Of a stretch of 9,160 nucleotides of DNA, positions 1-7,217 are shown piece after piece. Source of the stretch: an uncultured Alphaproteobacteria bacterium (GTDB lineage: Bacteria > Pseudomonadota > Alphaproteobacteria > Rhodobacterales > Rhodobacteraceae); assembly GCA_929200295.1 (NCBI GenBank), contig CAKMZE010000106.1, positions 1 to 9,160 on the forward strand, read 5' to 3'. The translations under genes and the position numbers were made by a program. The stretch's first letter is position 1, and each line of letters begins with the position of its first letter. Under the pieces are notes generated by a model, which was given only the letters and a program-made list of their open reading frames with translations, searched no databases and was not told the DNA's origin.

Positions 1-736
1 TGTCGATGTCTTGATGGTTGATGACGTGCAATTTATTGCCGGTAAAGACAGCACGCAGGAAGAGTTCTTTCACACCTTCAACGCGCTTGTAGATGCGGGC
101 AAGCAGATCATTATCTCTGCCGACCGCGCGCCGGGTGAAATCAAAAACCTTGAAGAGCGGATCAAATCGCGCCTGCAGTGTGGGCTCGTCGTTGATCTGC
201 ACCCAACTGATTTTGAACTGCGGTATGGTATCTTACAGTCAAAGGTCGCAGCCTTCACAAAGCTCTATCCTGAAATGGTGCTTGATGACGGGGTGCTCGA
301 ATTTCTGGCCAACCGCATCTCGACCAATGTGCGCGTGCTTGAAGGCGCGATGACACGTTTGTTTGCTTTTGCCTCACTTGTTGGGCGCACGATTTCTTTG
401 GAACTGACCCAAGACTGTCTTTCTGATATTCTCAAAGCGTCAGATCGCAAGGTTACGGTCGAGGAAATTCAGCGCAAAGTGTCTGAGCATTATAACATCC
501 GTTTGTCCGATATGATTGGCCCCAAGCGCGTGCGTACATTGGCGCGGCCACGGCAGGTCGCTATGTATTTGGCCAAGCATATGACAAAGCGGTCGCTGCC
601 TGAGATTGGCCGCCGTTTTGGCGGACGTGACCATACAACAGTGATGCATGGCGTGCGTAAAATCGAAGAGCTCAAAGCCAAAGATAGCCAAATCGCCGAT
701 GATTTAGAGCTTCTCAGGCGTGCATTGCGGGAATAG
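1..736 (+). CDS. dnaA: Chromosomal replication initiator DnaA (3' part, 5' end outside window)
   Basis: DnaA is the AAA+ ATPase that binds DnaA boxes at the origin and melts it. The reading frame is open from base 2, and about 244 residues are visible of a family usually 450-480 long. The window opens on Walker B (DVLMVDDVQFIAGK, acidic pair near bases 20-25). Next come sensor I (IIISADRAP), the arginine-finger stretch (ERIKSRLQCGL) and sensor II (NVRVLEGAMTRL). The C-terminal domain IV has the helix-turn-helix and the DnaA signature GRDHTTVMHGVRKIEEL, which contacts the DnaA box. The protein ends ...LRRALRE before TAG at 734-736. No residue expected to be essential is missing from the visible part. 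The N-terminal domains I-II and Walker A lie upstream. dnaN follows after 118 bp, the usual dnaA-dnaN order. The identification is certain; only the start is unseen. Confidence 0.98.
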   Translation, partial: VDVLMVDDVQFIAGKDSTQEEFFHTFNALVDAGKQIIISADRAPGEIKNLEERIKSRLQCGLVVDLHPTDFELRYGILQSKVAAFTKLYPEMVLDDGVLEFLANRISTNVRVLEGAMTRLFAFASLVGRTISLELTQDCLSDILKASDRKVTVEEIQRKVSEHYNIRLSDMIGPKRVRTLARPRQVAMYLAKHMTKRSLPEIGRRFGGRDHTTVMHGVRKIEELKAKDSQIADDLELLRRALRE

Positions 737-854
737 CAACGCTTGACGCCGCCTTCGGAACCATTGACAGTCTCACAAAGCACTTGAGCCTCGCCTAAAA
801 ACAGGTAGGTTTCACGTCCCAGTGGCGAGTGCCCATAATTGCGGAGTTTGGGGT
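737..854 (+). promoter_or_regulatory. dnaA-dnaN spacer with weak dnaN promoter candidates
   Basis: This 118-bp gap holds no ORF of note. A perfect -35 hexamer, TTGACA, lies at 764-769, but no good -10 sits 16-18 bp downstream. An alternative pairing is TTGAGC at 784-789 with TAGGTT at 806-811 (16-bp spacer). CATAAT at 834-839 resembles a -10 box but is too close to the dnaN ribosome binding site. GCCGCCTTCGG near 748-758 resembles the left half of the hairpin found after dnaN but has lost its pairing arm. I saw no full DnaA box (TTATCCACA or complement) and no convincing terminator. dnaN may therefore be read partly through from dnaA. Promoter assignment is inference. Confidence 0.25.
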
Positions 855-1973
855 ATGAAATTTAGTATTGAACGCGCAAGCCTACTTAAGGCCGTTGCAC
901 AGGCGCAATCAGTTGTGGAACGGCGCAATACCATTCCGATCCTTGCGAATGTTCTGATCGAAGCGCAGGGAAGCGATGTGCTTTTCCGTGCCACGGATCT
1001 CGATATTGAGGTGGTTGATAAGACCCCTGCGCAGGTTGAACGGGCGGGTGCGACCACTGTTGCGGCGGTCACATTAAACGAGATTGTGCGCAAGCTACCT
1101 GATGGCGCGCTTGTCACCCTGACAGAAGACGGCACATCTGGGCGCTTAACTATCGAAGCCGGGCGATCAAACTTTTCGCTCGCAACCCTGCCCAAAGAGG
1201 ACTTCCCTGTGATGGCCTCATCTGAGTATGCCGCGAATTTCTCGGCACCTGCGCCAGTATTGCGCCGTTTGTTTGATAAATCCAAGTTCGCGATCTCAAC
1301 CGAGGAAACCCGCTATTATCTGAACGGCGTCTATATGCATGTCGCCGAGGCCGATGGTGGCAAGGTTCTACGCTGTGTCGCAACAGACGGGCACCGTTTG
1401 GCACGCATTGATGCGGACCTGCCCGAAGGCGCTGCCGATATGGCAGGCGTGATTGTGCCCCGCAAAACTGTGGGCGAGCTACGCAAGCTGCTTGATGACG
1501 ATGATATGCAAATCGCCGTCTCTGTGTCAGAGACAAAGGTGCGGTTCGCAACACCTGGTATCACGCTGACCTCTAAGGTGATCGATGGTACGTTCCCTGA
1601 TTACAGCCGCGTGATCCCACAAGGCAACAACCGCAAGCTTGAGGTTGATGCCGCTGAGTTTGCCAAGGCGGTTGACCGCGTGGCAACCGTGTCCTCAGAA
1701 CGGTCGCGTGCTGTCAAGCTCGCCCTTGATGAGGATCGCCTGATTTTATCTGTGAATGCGCCAGACAGCGGTGCGGCTGAAGAAGAGCTCGCTGTGGCGT
1801 ATGGGGATGAGCGGTTAGAGATTGGGTTTAACGCCAAATATCTGCTTGAGATCGCAAGCCAGGTTGATCGTGAGAACGCGGTGTTTATGTTTAATTCCTC
1901 AGGCGATCCAACATTGATGCGCGAGGGAAATGACACCTCGGCGATCTATGTTGTGATGCCAATGCGTGTATAA
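855..1973 (+). CDS. dnaN: DNA polymerase III beta subunit (sliding clamp)
   Basis: DnaN dimerises into the ring that tethers DNA polymerase III and many repair proteins to DNA. The product is 372 residues (E. coli DnaN is 366), matching three clamp domains at about 1-125, 126-250 and 251-372. The N terminus MKFSIERASLLKAVAQAQSVVERRNTIPILANVLIEA and the C terminus DPTLMREGNDTSAIYVVMPMRV are family hallmarks; the terminal VMPMR is part of the clamp-binding pocket region. An in-frame ATG at 822 would add 11 residues (MASAHNCGVWG) not seen in the family. I chose the ATG at 855 because the protein then begins MKFSIERA and a GGAG ribosome binding site sits at 843-846. Stop TAA is at 1971-1973, followed by a hairpin. 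The gene is intact, with no odd composition. Confidence 0.98.
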   Translation: MKFSIERASLLKAVAQAQSVVERRNTIPILANVLIEAQGSDVLFRATDLDIEVVDKTPAQVERAGATTVAAVTLNEIVRKLPDGALVTLTEDGTSGRLTIEAGRSNFSLATLPKEDFPVMASSEYAANFSAPAPVLRRLFDKSKFAISTEETRYYLNGVYMHVAEADGGKVLRCVATDGHRLARIDADLPEGAADMAGVIVPRKTVGELRKLLDDDDMQIAVSVSETKVRFATPGITLTSKVIDGTFPDYSRVIPQGNNRKLEVDAAEFAKAVDRVATVSSERSRAVKLALDEDRLILSVNAPDSGAAEEELAVAYGDERLEIGFNAKYLLEIASQVDRENAVFMFNSSGDPTLMREGNDTSAIYVVMPMRV

Positions 1974-1980
1974 ACCGATT

Positions 1981-2004
1981 GCCGCCTCCGGCGGGGATAT
2001 TTTT
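1981..2004 (+). terminator. CCTCCGGCGG hairpin with T-run between dnaN and recF (Rhodobacteraceae-type intergenic element)
   Basis: A 5-bp perfect stem CCGCC (1982-1986) / GGCGG (1990-1994) closes a TCC loop and is followed by GGATA and a run of five T at 2000-2004. It lies 8 bp after the dnaN stop. The shape is that of a short, weak intrinsic terminator or 3'-end processing hairpin. From memory, the string GCCTCCGGCGGGGATATTT recurs after genes in many Rhodobacteraceae genomes, so this is probably one copy of a dispersed family. With a 5-bp stem and a gap before the T-run, partial readthrough into recF is likely. Confidence 0.5.
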
Positions 2005-2033
2005 AAACCTAAGAACTGGGGAGTGCGTTTGAT

Positions 2034-3146
2034 ATGCTCGCTCTGAGCGCTGTATCACTGTCGCATTTTCGCAGCCATAAGCATGCAAGCCTCTCTGTTG
2101 ACCAACGCCCGATTGCGATTTTTGGCGCAAATGGCGCTGGCAAAACCAATCTGTTAGAGGCGGTATCGCTGTTTTCACCGGGGCGCGGGTTACGGCGCGC
2201 CACAGGCGAGGCGCTGATCCGCAGGCCCGAGGCATTGGGCTGGAAAGTCACTGGGGTTTTGCAAACCAACACGCAGGTCCATGAGATTGAAACCCAGGCC
2301 ACGCCAGAGACCGCGCGTCAGGTCCGCGTGGACGGCAAAACCGTGCCGCAGTTGGTGCTAGGCCAGATTGGCCGGATGCTCTGGCTCATTCCAGCGATGG
2401 ACAGGCTATGGATTGAGGGGGCCGAAGGGCGGCGGCGGTTCTTAGACCGCGCGACGCTAAGTTTTATTCCCAACCACGGCGAGGCTGTTCTCACCTATGA
2501 AAAGATGATGCGTGAGCGCAACCGTCTGCTCAAGGATATGGTGCGCGATCCGCATTGGTATATCGCGATCGAGGCACAAATGAGCGCGGCGGGTGCGCAG
2601 ATCCATCAAAACAGATGCGAAGCGATTGTACGCCTAAACGCGGCGCAAGAACATACACAAAGCGGGTTTCCAGCGGCACTGCTCACGTTAGTGAATGGCG
2701 ATCATGCAGAGGTGGATCTAAGCCAAGCGGCTGATATGGCCCAGGCATTCGCCGATAATCGCGGGCGTGATATGGCAGCCGGGCGCACATTAATCGGGCC
2801 GCATCGCTCTGATCTTGATGCGATGTTTATTGAAAAATCCGTTGCCGCGAAAGATTGTTCAACAGGTGAGCAAAAGGCGCTGCTGATCAGTTTGATCCTT
2901 GCCAATTGTCGCGCGCTCACTGCGGATATTGGCGCGCCGCCGATCTTGCTCTTGGATGAGGTCGCAGCACATCTTGACGCCGCGCGCCGCGGCGCGCTTT
3001 ATGATGAAATTACAGCGCTTGGCGCGCAGGCTTGGATGACGGGCACAGGTCCTGAGCTATTTGCAGAGCTTGGGCATCGTGCGCAATATATCGAAGTTGG
3101 CGAGGATGCTGGCGTATCAACCGTAACCCAGAAAGAGAGCCCATGA
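2034..3146 (+). CDS. recF: DNA replication/repair protein RecF
   Basis: RecF is an SMC-like ABC ATPase that, with RecO and RecR, loads RecA at single-strand gaps and helps restart stalled forks. The product is 370 residues (E. coli 357). Walker A GANGAGKT is at residues 31-38 within an N terminus typical of the family (LSLSHFRSH...IAIFGANGAGKTNLLEA). The ABC signature is STGEQKALL beginning at residue 276, and Walker B PILLLDEVAAHLD has D308 and E309. All catalytic motifs are present. The ATG at 2034 is preceded by GGGGAG near 2018-2023, a good ribosome binding site, and the spacer from dnaN is 60 bp. The stop overlaps the next gene's start as ATGA at 3143-3146, implying translational coupling. 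The gene order dnaA-dnaN-recF is the widespread ancestral one. Confidence 0.97.
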   Translation: MLALSAVSLSHFRSHKHASLSVDQRPIAIFGANGAGKTNLLEAVSLFSPGRGLRRATGEALIRRPEALGWKVTGVLQTNTQVHEIETQATPETARQVRVDGKTVPQLVLGQIGRMLWLIPAMDRLWIEGAEGRRRFLDRATLSFIPNHGEAVLTYEKMMRERNRLLKDMVRDPHWYIAIEAQMSAAGAQIHQNRCEAIVRLNAAQEHTQSGFPAALLTLVNGDHAEVDLSQAADMAQAFADNRGRDMAAGRTLIGPHRSDLDAMFIEKSVAAKDCSTGEQKALLISLILANCRALTADIGAPPILLLDEVAAHLDAARRGALYDEITALGAQAWMTGTGPELFAELGHRAQYIEVGEDAGVSTVTQKESP

Positions 3147-3574
3147 CCCCACAACGTGTGACACTCATTACCCTTGGCGTATCTGATCTCGCCGCATCAA
3201 AGGCGTTTTATAACAGCATGGGCTGGGTTGAAACGGAACAGACGGACACGGTTGTGTTTTTCCAGATTAACGGCATGGTTTTAGGCTTGTTCGGGCTTGT
3301 CCCGCTGGCCGAGGATCAGGGCCGCCCCGATGCCACCCTTGGTACGGGCGCGATGAGCCTTGCGCAAAACTTCGCAACCGAGGCAGAGGTCGACAAGGCT
3401 TATGCCCATGCATTGGCCTGCGGTGCGACCGCATTAAAGGCGCCAGAGGCTGTGTTTTGGGGCGGGTACTCGGGCTATTATGCCGACCCTGACGGACATG
3501 TCTGGGAGGTTGCCTATAACCCATTTTGGCCACTTAATGATGATGGTAGTTTGACGCTTCCTGATGCAGATTGA
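3143..3574 (+). CDS. VOC-superfamily (glyoxalase/bleomycin-resistance fold) protein
   Basis: A 143-residue single-domain protein of the vicinal oxygen chelate fold. It opens with the typical first strand and helix (RVTLITLGVSDLAASKAFYNSMGW) and ends with the second paired module motif GGYSGYYADPDGHVWEVAYNPFW, where E122 sits at the usual C-terminal metal-ligand position. The usual first-strand histidine or glutamate is not evident (residues VTLITL), so metal binding as in glyoxalase I is doubtful. Substrate cannot be deduced; family members include lyases, dioxygenases and antibiotic-binding proteins. The start ATG overlaps the recF stop by 4 bp (ATGA), with AGAGAG just upstream. The 3' end overlaps the following acetyltransferase by 11 bp. 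The arrangement points to one polycistronic message from recF to the exporter. Fold assignment is firm; function is unknown. Confidence 0.88.
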   Translation: MTPQRVTLITLGVSDLAASKAFYNSMGWVETEQTDTVVFFQINGMVLGLFGLVPLAEDQGRPDATLGTGAMSLAQNFATEAEVDKAYAHALACGATALKAPEAVFWGGYSGYYADPDGHVWEVAYNPFWPLNDDGSLTLPDAD

Positions 3575-4094
3575 TCAGCTACATGAAATGCAGCTCAGCG
3601 CCGCCGATGAAGCACAGATCGTTGATCTATTGGCCGCAGCGTTTGACAAGATCAGCTATGGGGGCCGCAGCTATTATCAGCAACGGCACCACCTGCGCCT
3701 GATCTACCGTGAAGACGGCATGATCTTAGGTCATATAGCGCTTGCCTTACGCGCGATTAGACTGGGCGATCATTTGGTGCAAACCGCTGGATTGGCCGAG
3801 GTCGCGACACATCCAGATCACCGCAGAAAGGGCATCGCCACTGCTTTGCTAGCTGAGACAATAGCAGCCGCAAAACGGTCACCAGCTGCGTTTTGTGTAC
3901 TTTTCGGTGATGAGCCTATTTACGCGAAATCAGGGTTTGTCGCGCAGCAAAATCCAGTGCGCTATACGTCCTTTGTTAATGTACAAACGGGCGAGGCCGT
4001 GACAAGGATCAAAGAGGGGCTGATGGTCATGCCACTGCGCGACACGGCATGGGACCCTGAGGCATTGGTTGATCTTGTGGGGCATGCATTTTGA
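3564..4094 (+). CDS. GNAT-family N-acetyltransferase
   Basis: A 176-residue protein with one GNAT domain, expected to transfer an acyl group from acyl-CoA to an amine. Motif A, which binds the CoA pyrophosphate, is seen at residues 78-95 (AEVATHPDHRRKGIATAL; the R-R-K-G-I-A loop is residues 87-92). The preceding strand HLVQTAGLAEVA and the later segment FCVLFGDEPIYAKSGFV fit motifs D and B. The N-terminal LSAADEAQIVDLLAAAFDKISYGGRSYYQQRHHLRLI distantly recalls the NodA-like subgroup, but substrate cannot be inferred. The start ATG at 3564 lies inside the end of the VOC gene (11-bp overlap), so translation is probably coupled. The stop TGA overlaps the TTG start of the next gene. An acetyltransferase beside a small exporter could modify and export a related compound, but that is speculation from position. 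Confidence 0.88.
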   Translation: MQIDQLHEMQLSAADEAQIVDLLAAAFDKISYGGRSYYQQRHHLRLIYREDGMILGHIALALRAIRLGDHLVQTAGLAEVATHPDHRRKGIATALLAETIAAAKRSPAAFCVLFGDEPIYAKSGFVAQQNPVRYTSFVNVQTGEAVTRIKEGLMVMPLRDTAWDPEALVDLVGHAF

Positions 4095-4711
4095 CTATTA
4101 CTACGATGGATATGCTGCTCTATGCAGGTGCGCTGACTGTGCTTTTTCTGACGCCCGGGCCTGTGTGGGTGGCCTTGGTCGCGCGCACGCTTTCTGGCGG
4201 GTTTCATGCAGCCTGGCCATTGGCGTTGGGCGTTGTTGTTGGCGATGTGCTCTGGCCCTTTTTAGCGATCCTTGGCGTGTCATGGATTGTCTCTGTCTAC
4301 GGTGGGTTCATTGTGGCATTGCGCTGGATTGCTACGCTGACCTTTCTCATCATGGGCGGTTTGATTATTCGTCATGCGGATAAAACCATTGCCGCAGACA
4401 GCAGGCTGACGAAATCGGGCATGTGGGCTGGGTTTCTCGCGGGACTTGCCGTGATTTTAGGCAATCCAAAGGCCATTTTGTTTTATATGGGCATGCTGCC
4501 GGGCTTTTTTGATCTGACTGCGCTCACATGGGCGGACATAGCTGTTATTTGCTTTTTGTCGCTCGTTGTGCCCCTGATCGGGAACCTGATTTTAGCGGCA
4601 AGCATCGGCAAAGCGCGCGCGCTTTTGACCTCGCCTACGGCGGTACGGCGCACGAACCTCATCGCTGGGTGCCTGTTGATTGGGGTTGGGCTCATTATCC
4701 CGTTCACATAA
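4091..4711 (+). CDS. LysE/RhtB-family amino-acid (or related metabolite) exporter
   Basis: A 206-residue hydrophobic inner-membrane protein of the LysE superfamily, which exports amino acids such as lysine, threonine or homoserine lactone. The N-terminal LTPGPVWVALVARTLSGG carries the family TPGP motif (residues 21-24). The usual following Asn is Val here. The central NPKAILFYMGMLPGFF (from N125) is the second hallmark. About six membrane segments are visible, at about 8-30, 38-62, 64-85, 112-132, 145-170 and 185-205. I place the start at TTG 4091, which overlaps the GNAT stop as TTGA and has GTGGGG at about 4077-4082 upstream. The ATG at 4106 would give a protein 5 residues shorter with no ribosome binding site. 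Exported substrate is unknown. The gene ends the overlapping recF-VOC-GNAT-LysE series. Confidence 0.9.
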   Translation: MTITTMDMLLYAGALTVLFLTPGPVWVALVARTLSGGFHAAWPLALGVVVGDVLWPFLAILGVSWIVSVYGGFIVALRWIATLTFLIMGGLIIRHADKTIAADSRLTKSGMWAGFLAGLAVILGNPKAILFYMGMLPGFFDLTALTWADIAVICFLSLVVPLIGNLILAASIGKARALLTSPTAVRRTNLIAGCLLIGVGLIIPFT

Positions 4712-4726
4712 CACAAAATATGGGGG

Positions 4727-4750
4727 TTTGGCCGTGACATCCCCGCCAAA
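4727..4750 (+). repeat. Inverted repeat TTTGGC...GCCAAA upstream of gyrB
   Basis: A perfect 6-bp inverted repeat, TTTGGC at 4727-4732 and GCCAAA at 4745-4750, encloses a 12-nt loop. It begins 15 bp after the exporter stop and ends 2 bp before the TTGACT candidate -35 of gyrB. GGGG at 4722-4725 could instead pair with CCCC at 4741-4744. The two pairings cross and so probably exclude each other. It may end the upstream transcript, although no T-run follows directly, or act as an operator next to the promoter. The role is not established. Confidence 0.4.
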
Positions 4751-4751
4751 A

Positions 4752-4779
4752 TTGACTATATTTTGCTTATAAGAATACA
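4752..4779 (+). promoter_or_regulatory. Candidate sigma-70-type promoter of gyrB
   Basis: TTGACT at 4752-4757 matches five of six bases of the -35 consensus. AATACA at 4774-4779, a relaxed -10, follows after 16 bp, and alphaproteobacterial -10 boxes are often this loose. The region is the most AT-rich part of the spacer and includes the 8-bp palindrome CTTATAAG at 4766-4773. If the pair is right, transcription would start about 4-6 bp before the gyrB start codon, giving a leaderless or very short leader message in conflict with the AGGA at 4779-4782. The -10 is therefore uncertain; the internal TATAAG at 4768-4773 is an alternative without a fitting -35. Confidence 0.3.
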
Positions 4780-4790
4780 GGAATACCCAC

Positions 4791-7208
4791 ATGTCTGATG
4801 AGCAGTCGCAAAGCCCCGAATATGGCGCCGATTCAATTAAGGTTTTGAAGGGCTTAGATGCCGTTCGAAAACGCCCAGGCATGTATATCGGTGATACCGA
4901 TGATGGGTCCGGCCTGCATCACATGGTCTATGAGGCTGTTGATAACGGAATTGACGAGGCGCTCGCGGGTCATGCCGATTACGTCACTGTCAAAATCCAT
5001 GCTGATAACTCGGTTTCGGTTGGCGATAATGGGCGCGGCATCCCTGTTGATATGCACAAAGAAGAAGGCATATCAGCCGCCGAGGTGATTATGACCCAGC
5101 TTCATGCTGGCGGTAAGTTTGATAGCAATTCTTATAAGGTGTCCGGCGGATTGCACGGCGTTGGGATTTCGGTCGTAAATGCCCTGTCTGATTGGCTAGA
5201 GCTACGCATCTGGCGTGATGATAAAGAGCATTATTGCCGGTTTGAGGACTCTGTCACCGCAGAATCGCTCACCGTTGTTGGCCCTGCAAATGGCCGCAAA
5301 GGCACTGAAGTGCGGTTTCTGGCCTCTGATCAAACGTTTTCAAATCTCGATTACTCTTATGAGACGCTGGAAAAGCGTTTGCGCGAGCTTGCGTTCCTGA
5401 ATTCGGGTGTGCGCATCATCCTCGAAGACGAGCGCCCCGCAGAACCACTAAAAACCGAGCTGTTCTACGAAGGCGGCGTCAAAGAGTTTGTCAAATATAT
5501 CGACCGCTCGAAAACCGCAGTGATGGAAGAGCCGATCTATGTCATTGGCGAAAAAGACGACATCGGTGTTGAGGTCGCGATGTGGTGGAACGACACGTAT
5601 AATGAGGTCGTGCTGCCATTTACCAACAACATCCCGCAGCGCGATGGTGGCACGCATATGGCGGGCTTTCGTGGCGCGTTGACGCGAACGATCAACAACT
5701 ACGCACAATCCTCTGGCATCGCGAAAAAGGAAAAGGTCAGCTTTACCGGTGATGATGCGCGCGAGGGGCTTACTTGTGTGCTGTCGGTCAAAGTTCCTGA
5801 TCCAAAATTCTCGTCCCAGACCAAGGACAAGCTTGTCAGCTCTGAGGTGCGCCCAGCTGTTGAAAGCCTTGTCGGTGAAAAGCTCGCCGAATGGTTTGAG
5901 GAAAATCCAAACGTTGCCAAACAAATCGTCGGTAAGATTATTGAAGCCGCGCTGGCACGTGAGGCTGCGCGCAAAGCGCGCGAGCTCACACGCCGTAAAA
6001 ACCCGATGGATGTGAACTTTCTTGCGGGTAAGCTCAAGGATTGTTCGGAAAAAGACCCGACAAAAACCGAAGTTTTCCTCGTCGAGGGGGATTCAGCGGG
6101 TGGCTCCGCCCAGACAGGGCGTGATCGTCTGACCCAGGCAATCCTGCCGTTGAAGGGTAAGATCTTGAATGTTGAACGTGCGCGGTTTGATCGGATGCTC
6201 GGCAGCCAAGAGATTGGTAATCTGGTGATGGCGCTTGGCACAGGCATTGGCCGCGATGAATTTGATATCTCAAAGCTGCGCTACCACAAGGTCGTGATCA
6301 TGACCGACGCTGATGTGGATGGCGCGCATATCCGTACCTTGCTGCTCACCTTCTTTTTCCGGCAGATGCCAGAGCTGATCGAGGGTGGCTATCTCTATAT
6401 TGCGCAGCCACCGCTTTACAAAGTGTCGCGCGGTAAATCTGAGGTTTACCTCAAGGACCAAGCCGAGATGGAGGACTACCTGATCAACCAAGGTGTTGAT
6501 GGCGCCATGCTGCGTCAAGGCAATGGTGAGGAAATCACAGGCCAAGACCTCAAACGTGTTGTTGATGAGGCGCGCCAGCTCAAACGTGTGTTGGATGCCT
6601 TCCCGACCCATTATCCCCGCCATATCCTTGAACAAGCCGCGATCGCGGGTGCTTTTGTACCAGGCGCTGTGGATCAGGATTTGCAAGGCACAGCGGACCG
6701 TGTCGCACAGCGTCTTAACCTCATTGCACTTGAATGGGAGCGCGGCTGGCAGGGGCGCATCACCCAAGACAAAGGCATGCGTCTTGCGCGTATTCTGCGT
6801 GGCGTCGAAGAGGTGCGCACTTTGGATGGGCAGATGCTCCGCTCGGGCGAGGCGCGGCGTACAGGCTCGTTCACGCAAAGCCTACAGGACGTTTATAACC
6901 TGCCTGCCACCTTGGTGCGTAAAGACCGCAATCAGATGATCCATGGGCCTCTTGACCTGCTTGAGGCGATCCTTGCAGAGGGTGAAAAAGGCCTGTCACT
7001 GCAACGCTACAAGGGTCTTGGTGAGATGAACCCCGACCAGCTCTGGGAAACCACGCTCGACCCGGATGCGCGTACCTTGCTACAGGTCAAGGTCGATGAT
7101 CTTGCGGATGCGGATGATCTCTTTACCAAGCTGATGGGCGATGTGGTTGAACCACGCCGCGAGTTTATCCAACAAAACGCGCTCAGCGTTGAGAACCTCG
7201 ACTTCTAG
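4791..7208 (+). CDS. gyrB: DNA gyrase subunit B
   Basis: GyrB is the ATPase subunit of the A2B2 gyrase that introduces negative supercoils. The product is 805 residues (E. coli 804). The GHKL ATPase domain shows EAVDNGIDEA (E48, D51, N52), DNGRGIPVD and YKVSGGLHGVGISVVNALS. The arginine matching the E. coli aminocoumarin-contact R136 is kept (R142). The transducer domain follows. The TOPRIM domain has LVEGDSAGGSAQTGRDR with catalytic E432, PLKGKILNVE, and MTDADVDGAHIRTLLLTFFFR with D506, D508 and D510. The tail has the GyrA-binding QRYKGLGEMNPDQLWETTLDP. All three domains are complete and no resistance-type change is obvious. ATG 4791 is preceded by AGGA at 4779-4782. Its own promoter candidate and inverted repeat lie in the 80-bp spacer. 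The next gene starts 9 bp after the stop. Confidence 0.99.
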   Translation: MSDEQSQSPEYGADSIKVLKGLDAVRKRPGMYIGDTDDGSGLHHMVYEAVDNGIDEALAGHADYVTVKIHADNSVSVGDNGRGIPVDMHKEEGISAAEVIMTQLHAGGKFDSNSYKVSGGLHGVGISVVNALSDWLELRIWRDDKEHYCRFEDSVTAESLTVVGPANGRKGTEVRFLASDQTFSNLDYSYETLEKRLRELAFLNSGVRIILEDERPAEPLKTELFYEGGVKEFVKYIDRSKTAVMEEPIYVIGEKDDIGVEVAMWWNDTYNEVVLPFTNNIPQRDGGTHMAGFRGALTRTINNYAQSSGIAKKEKVSFTGDDAREGLTCVLSVKVPDPKFSSQTKDKLVSSEVRPAVESLVGEKLAEWFEENPNVAKQIVGKIIEAALAREAARKARELTRRKNPMDVNFLAGKLKDCSEKDPTKTEVFLVEGDSAGGSAQTGRDRLTQAILPLKGKILNVERARFDRMLGSQEIGNLVMALGTGIGRDEFDISKLRYHKVVIMTDADVDGAHIRTLLLTFFFRQMPELIEGGYLYIAQPPLYKVSRGKSEVYLKDQAEMEDYLINQGVDGAMLRQGNGEEITGQDLKRVVDEARQLKRVLDAFPTHYPRHILEQAAIAGAFVPGAVDQDLQGTADRVAQRLNLIALEWERGWQGRITQDKGMRLARILRGVEEVRTLDGQMLRSGEARRTGSFTQSLQDVYNLPATLVRKDRNQMIHGPLDLLEAILAEGEKGLSLQRYKGLGEMNPDQLWETTLDPDARTLLQVKVDDLADADDLFTKLMGDVVEPRREFIQQNALSVENLDF

Positions 7209-7217
7209 GACCACGGC

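Noticed and set aside
822..854. Upstream ATG that would extend DnaN by 11 residues
   Set aside because: The extension MASAHNCGVWG does not match the family, whereas MKFSIERA at 855 does and has a GGAG ribosome binding site.
737..854. Possible replication origin next to dnaA
   Set aside because: I saw no DnaA boxes, AT-rich unwinding element or iteron repeats in this gap. Proximity to dnaA alone is not evidence, and alphaproteobacterial origins are often elsewhere.
812..1285. 157-codon minus-strand open frame across the dnaN start
   Set aside because: It is antisense to the conserved dnaN N-terminal domain and has low-complexity Ser/Arg/Thr composition typical of shadow frames.
4069..4383. 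+ strand frame of 104 codons overlapping the GNAT end and LysE start
   Set aside because: The product is Cys/Arg-rich and unlike any family, while the LysE frame over the same bases carries TPGP and the membrane segments.
5699..6247. 182-codon minus-strand open frame inside gyrB
   Set aside because: It is a Ser/Arg-rich shadow of the gyrB coding strand with no ribosome binding site or recognisable domain.
6270..6878. Long minus-strand open frame (202 codons) inside gyrB
   Set aside because: It lies wholly antisense to an intact, motif-complete gyrB. Its open length follows from the codon bias of the sense strand, and the product shows no family features.
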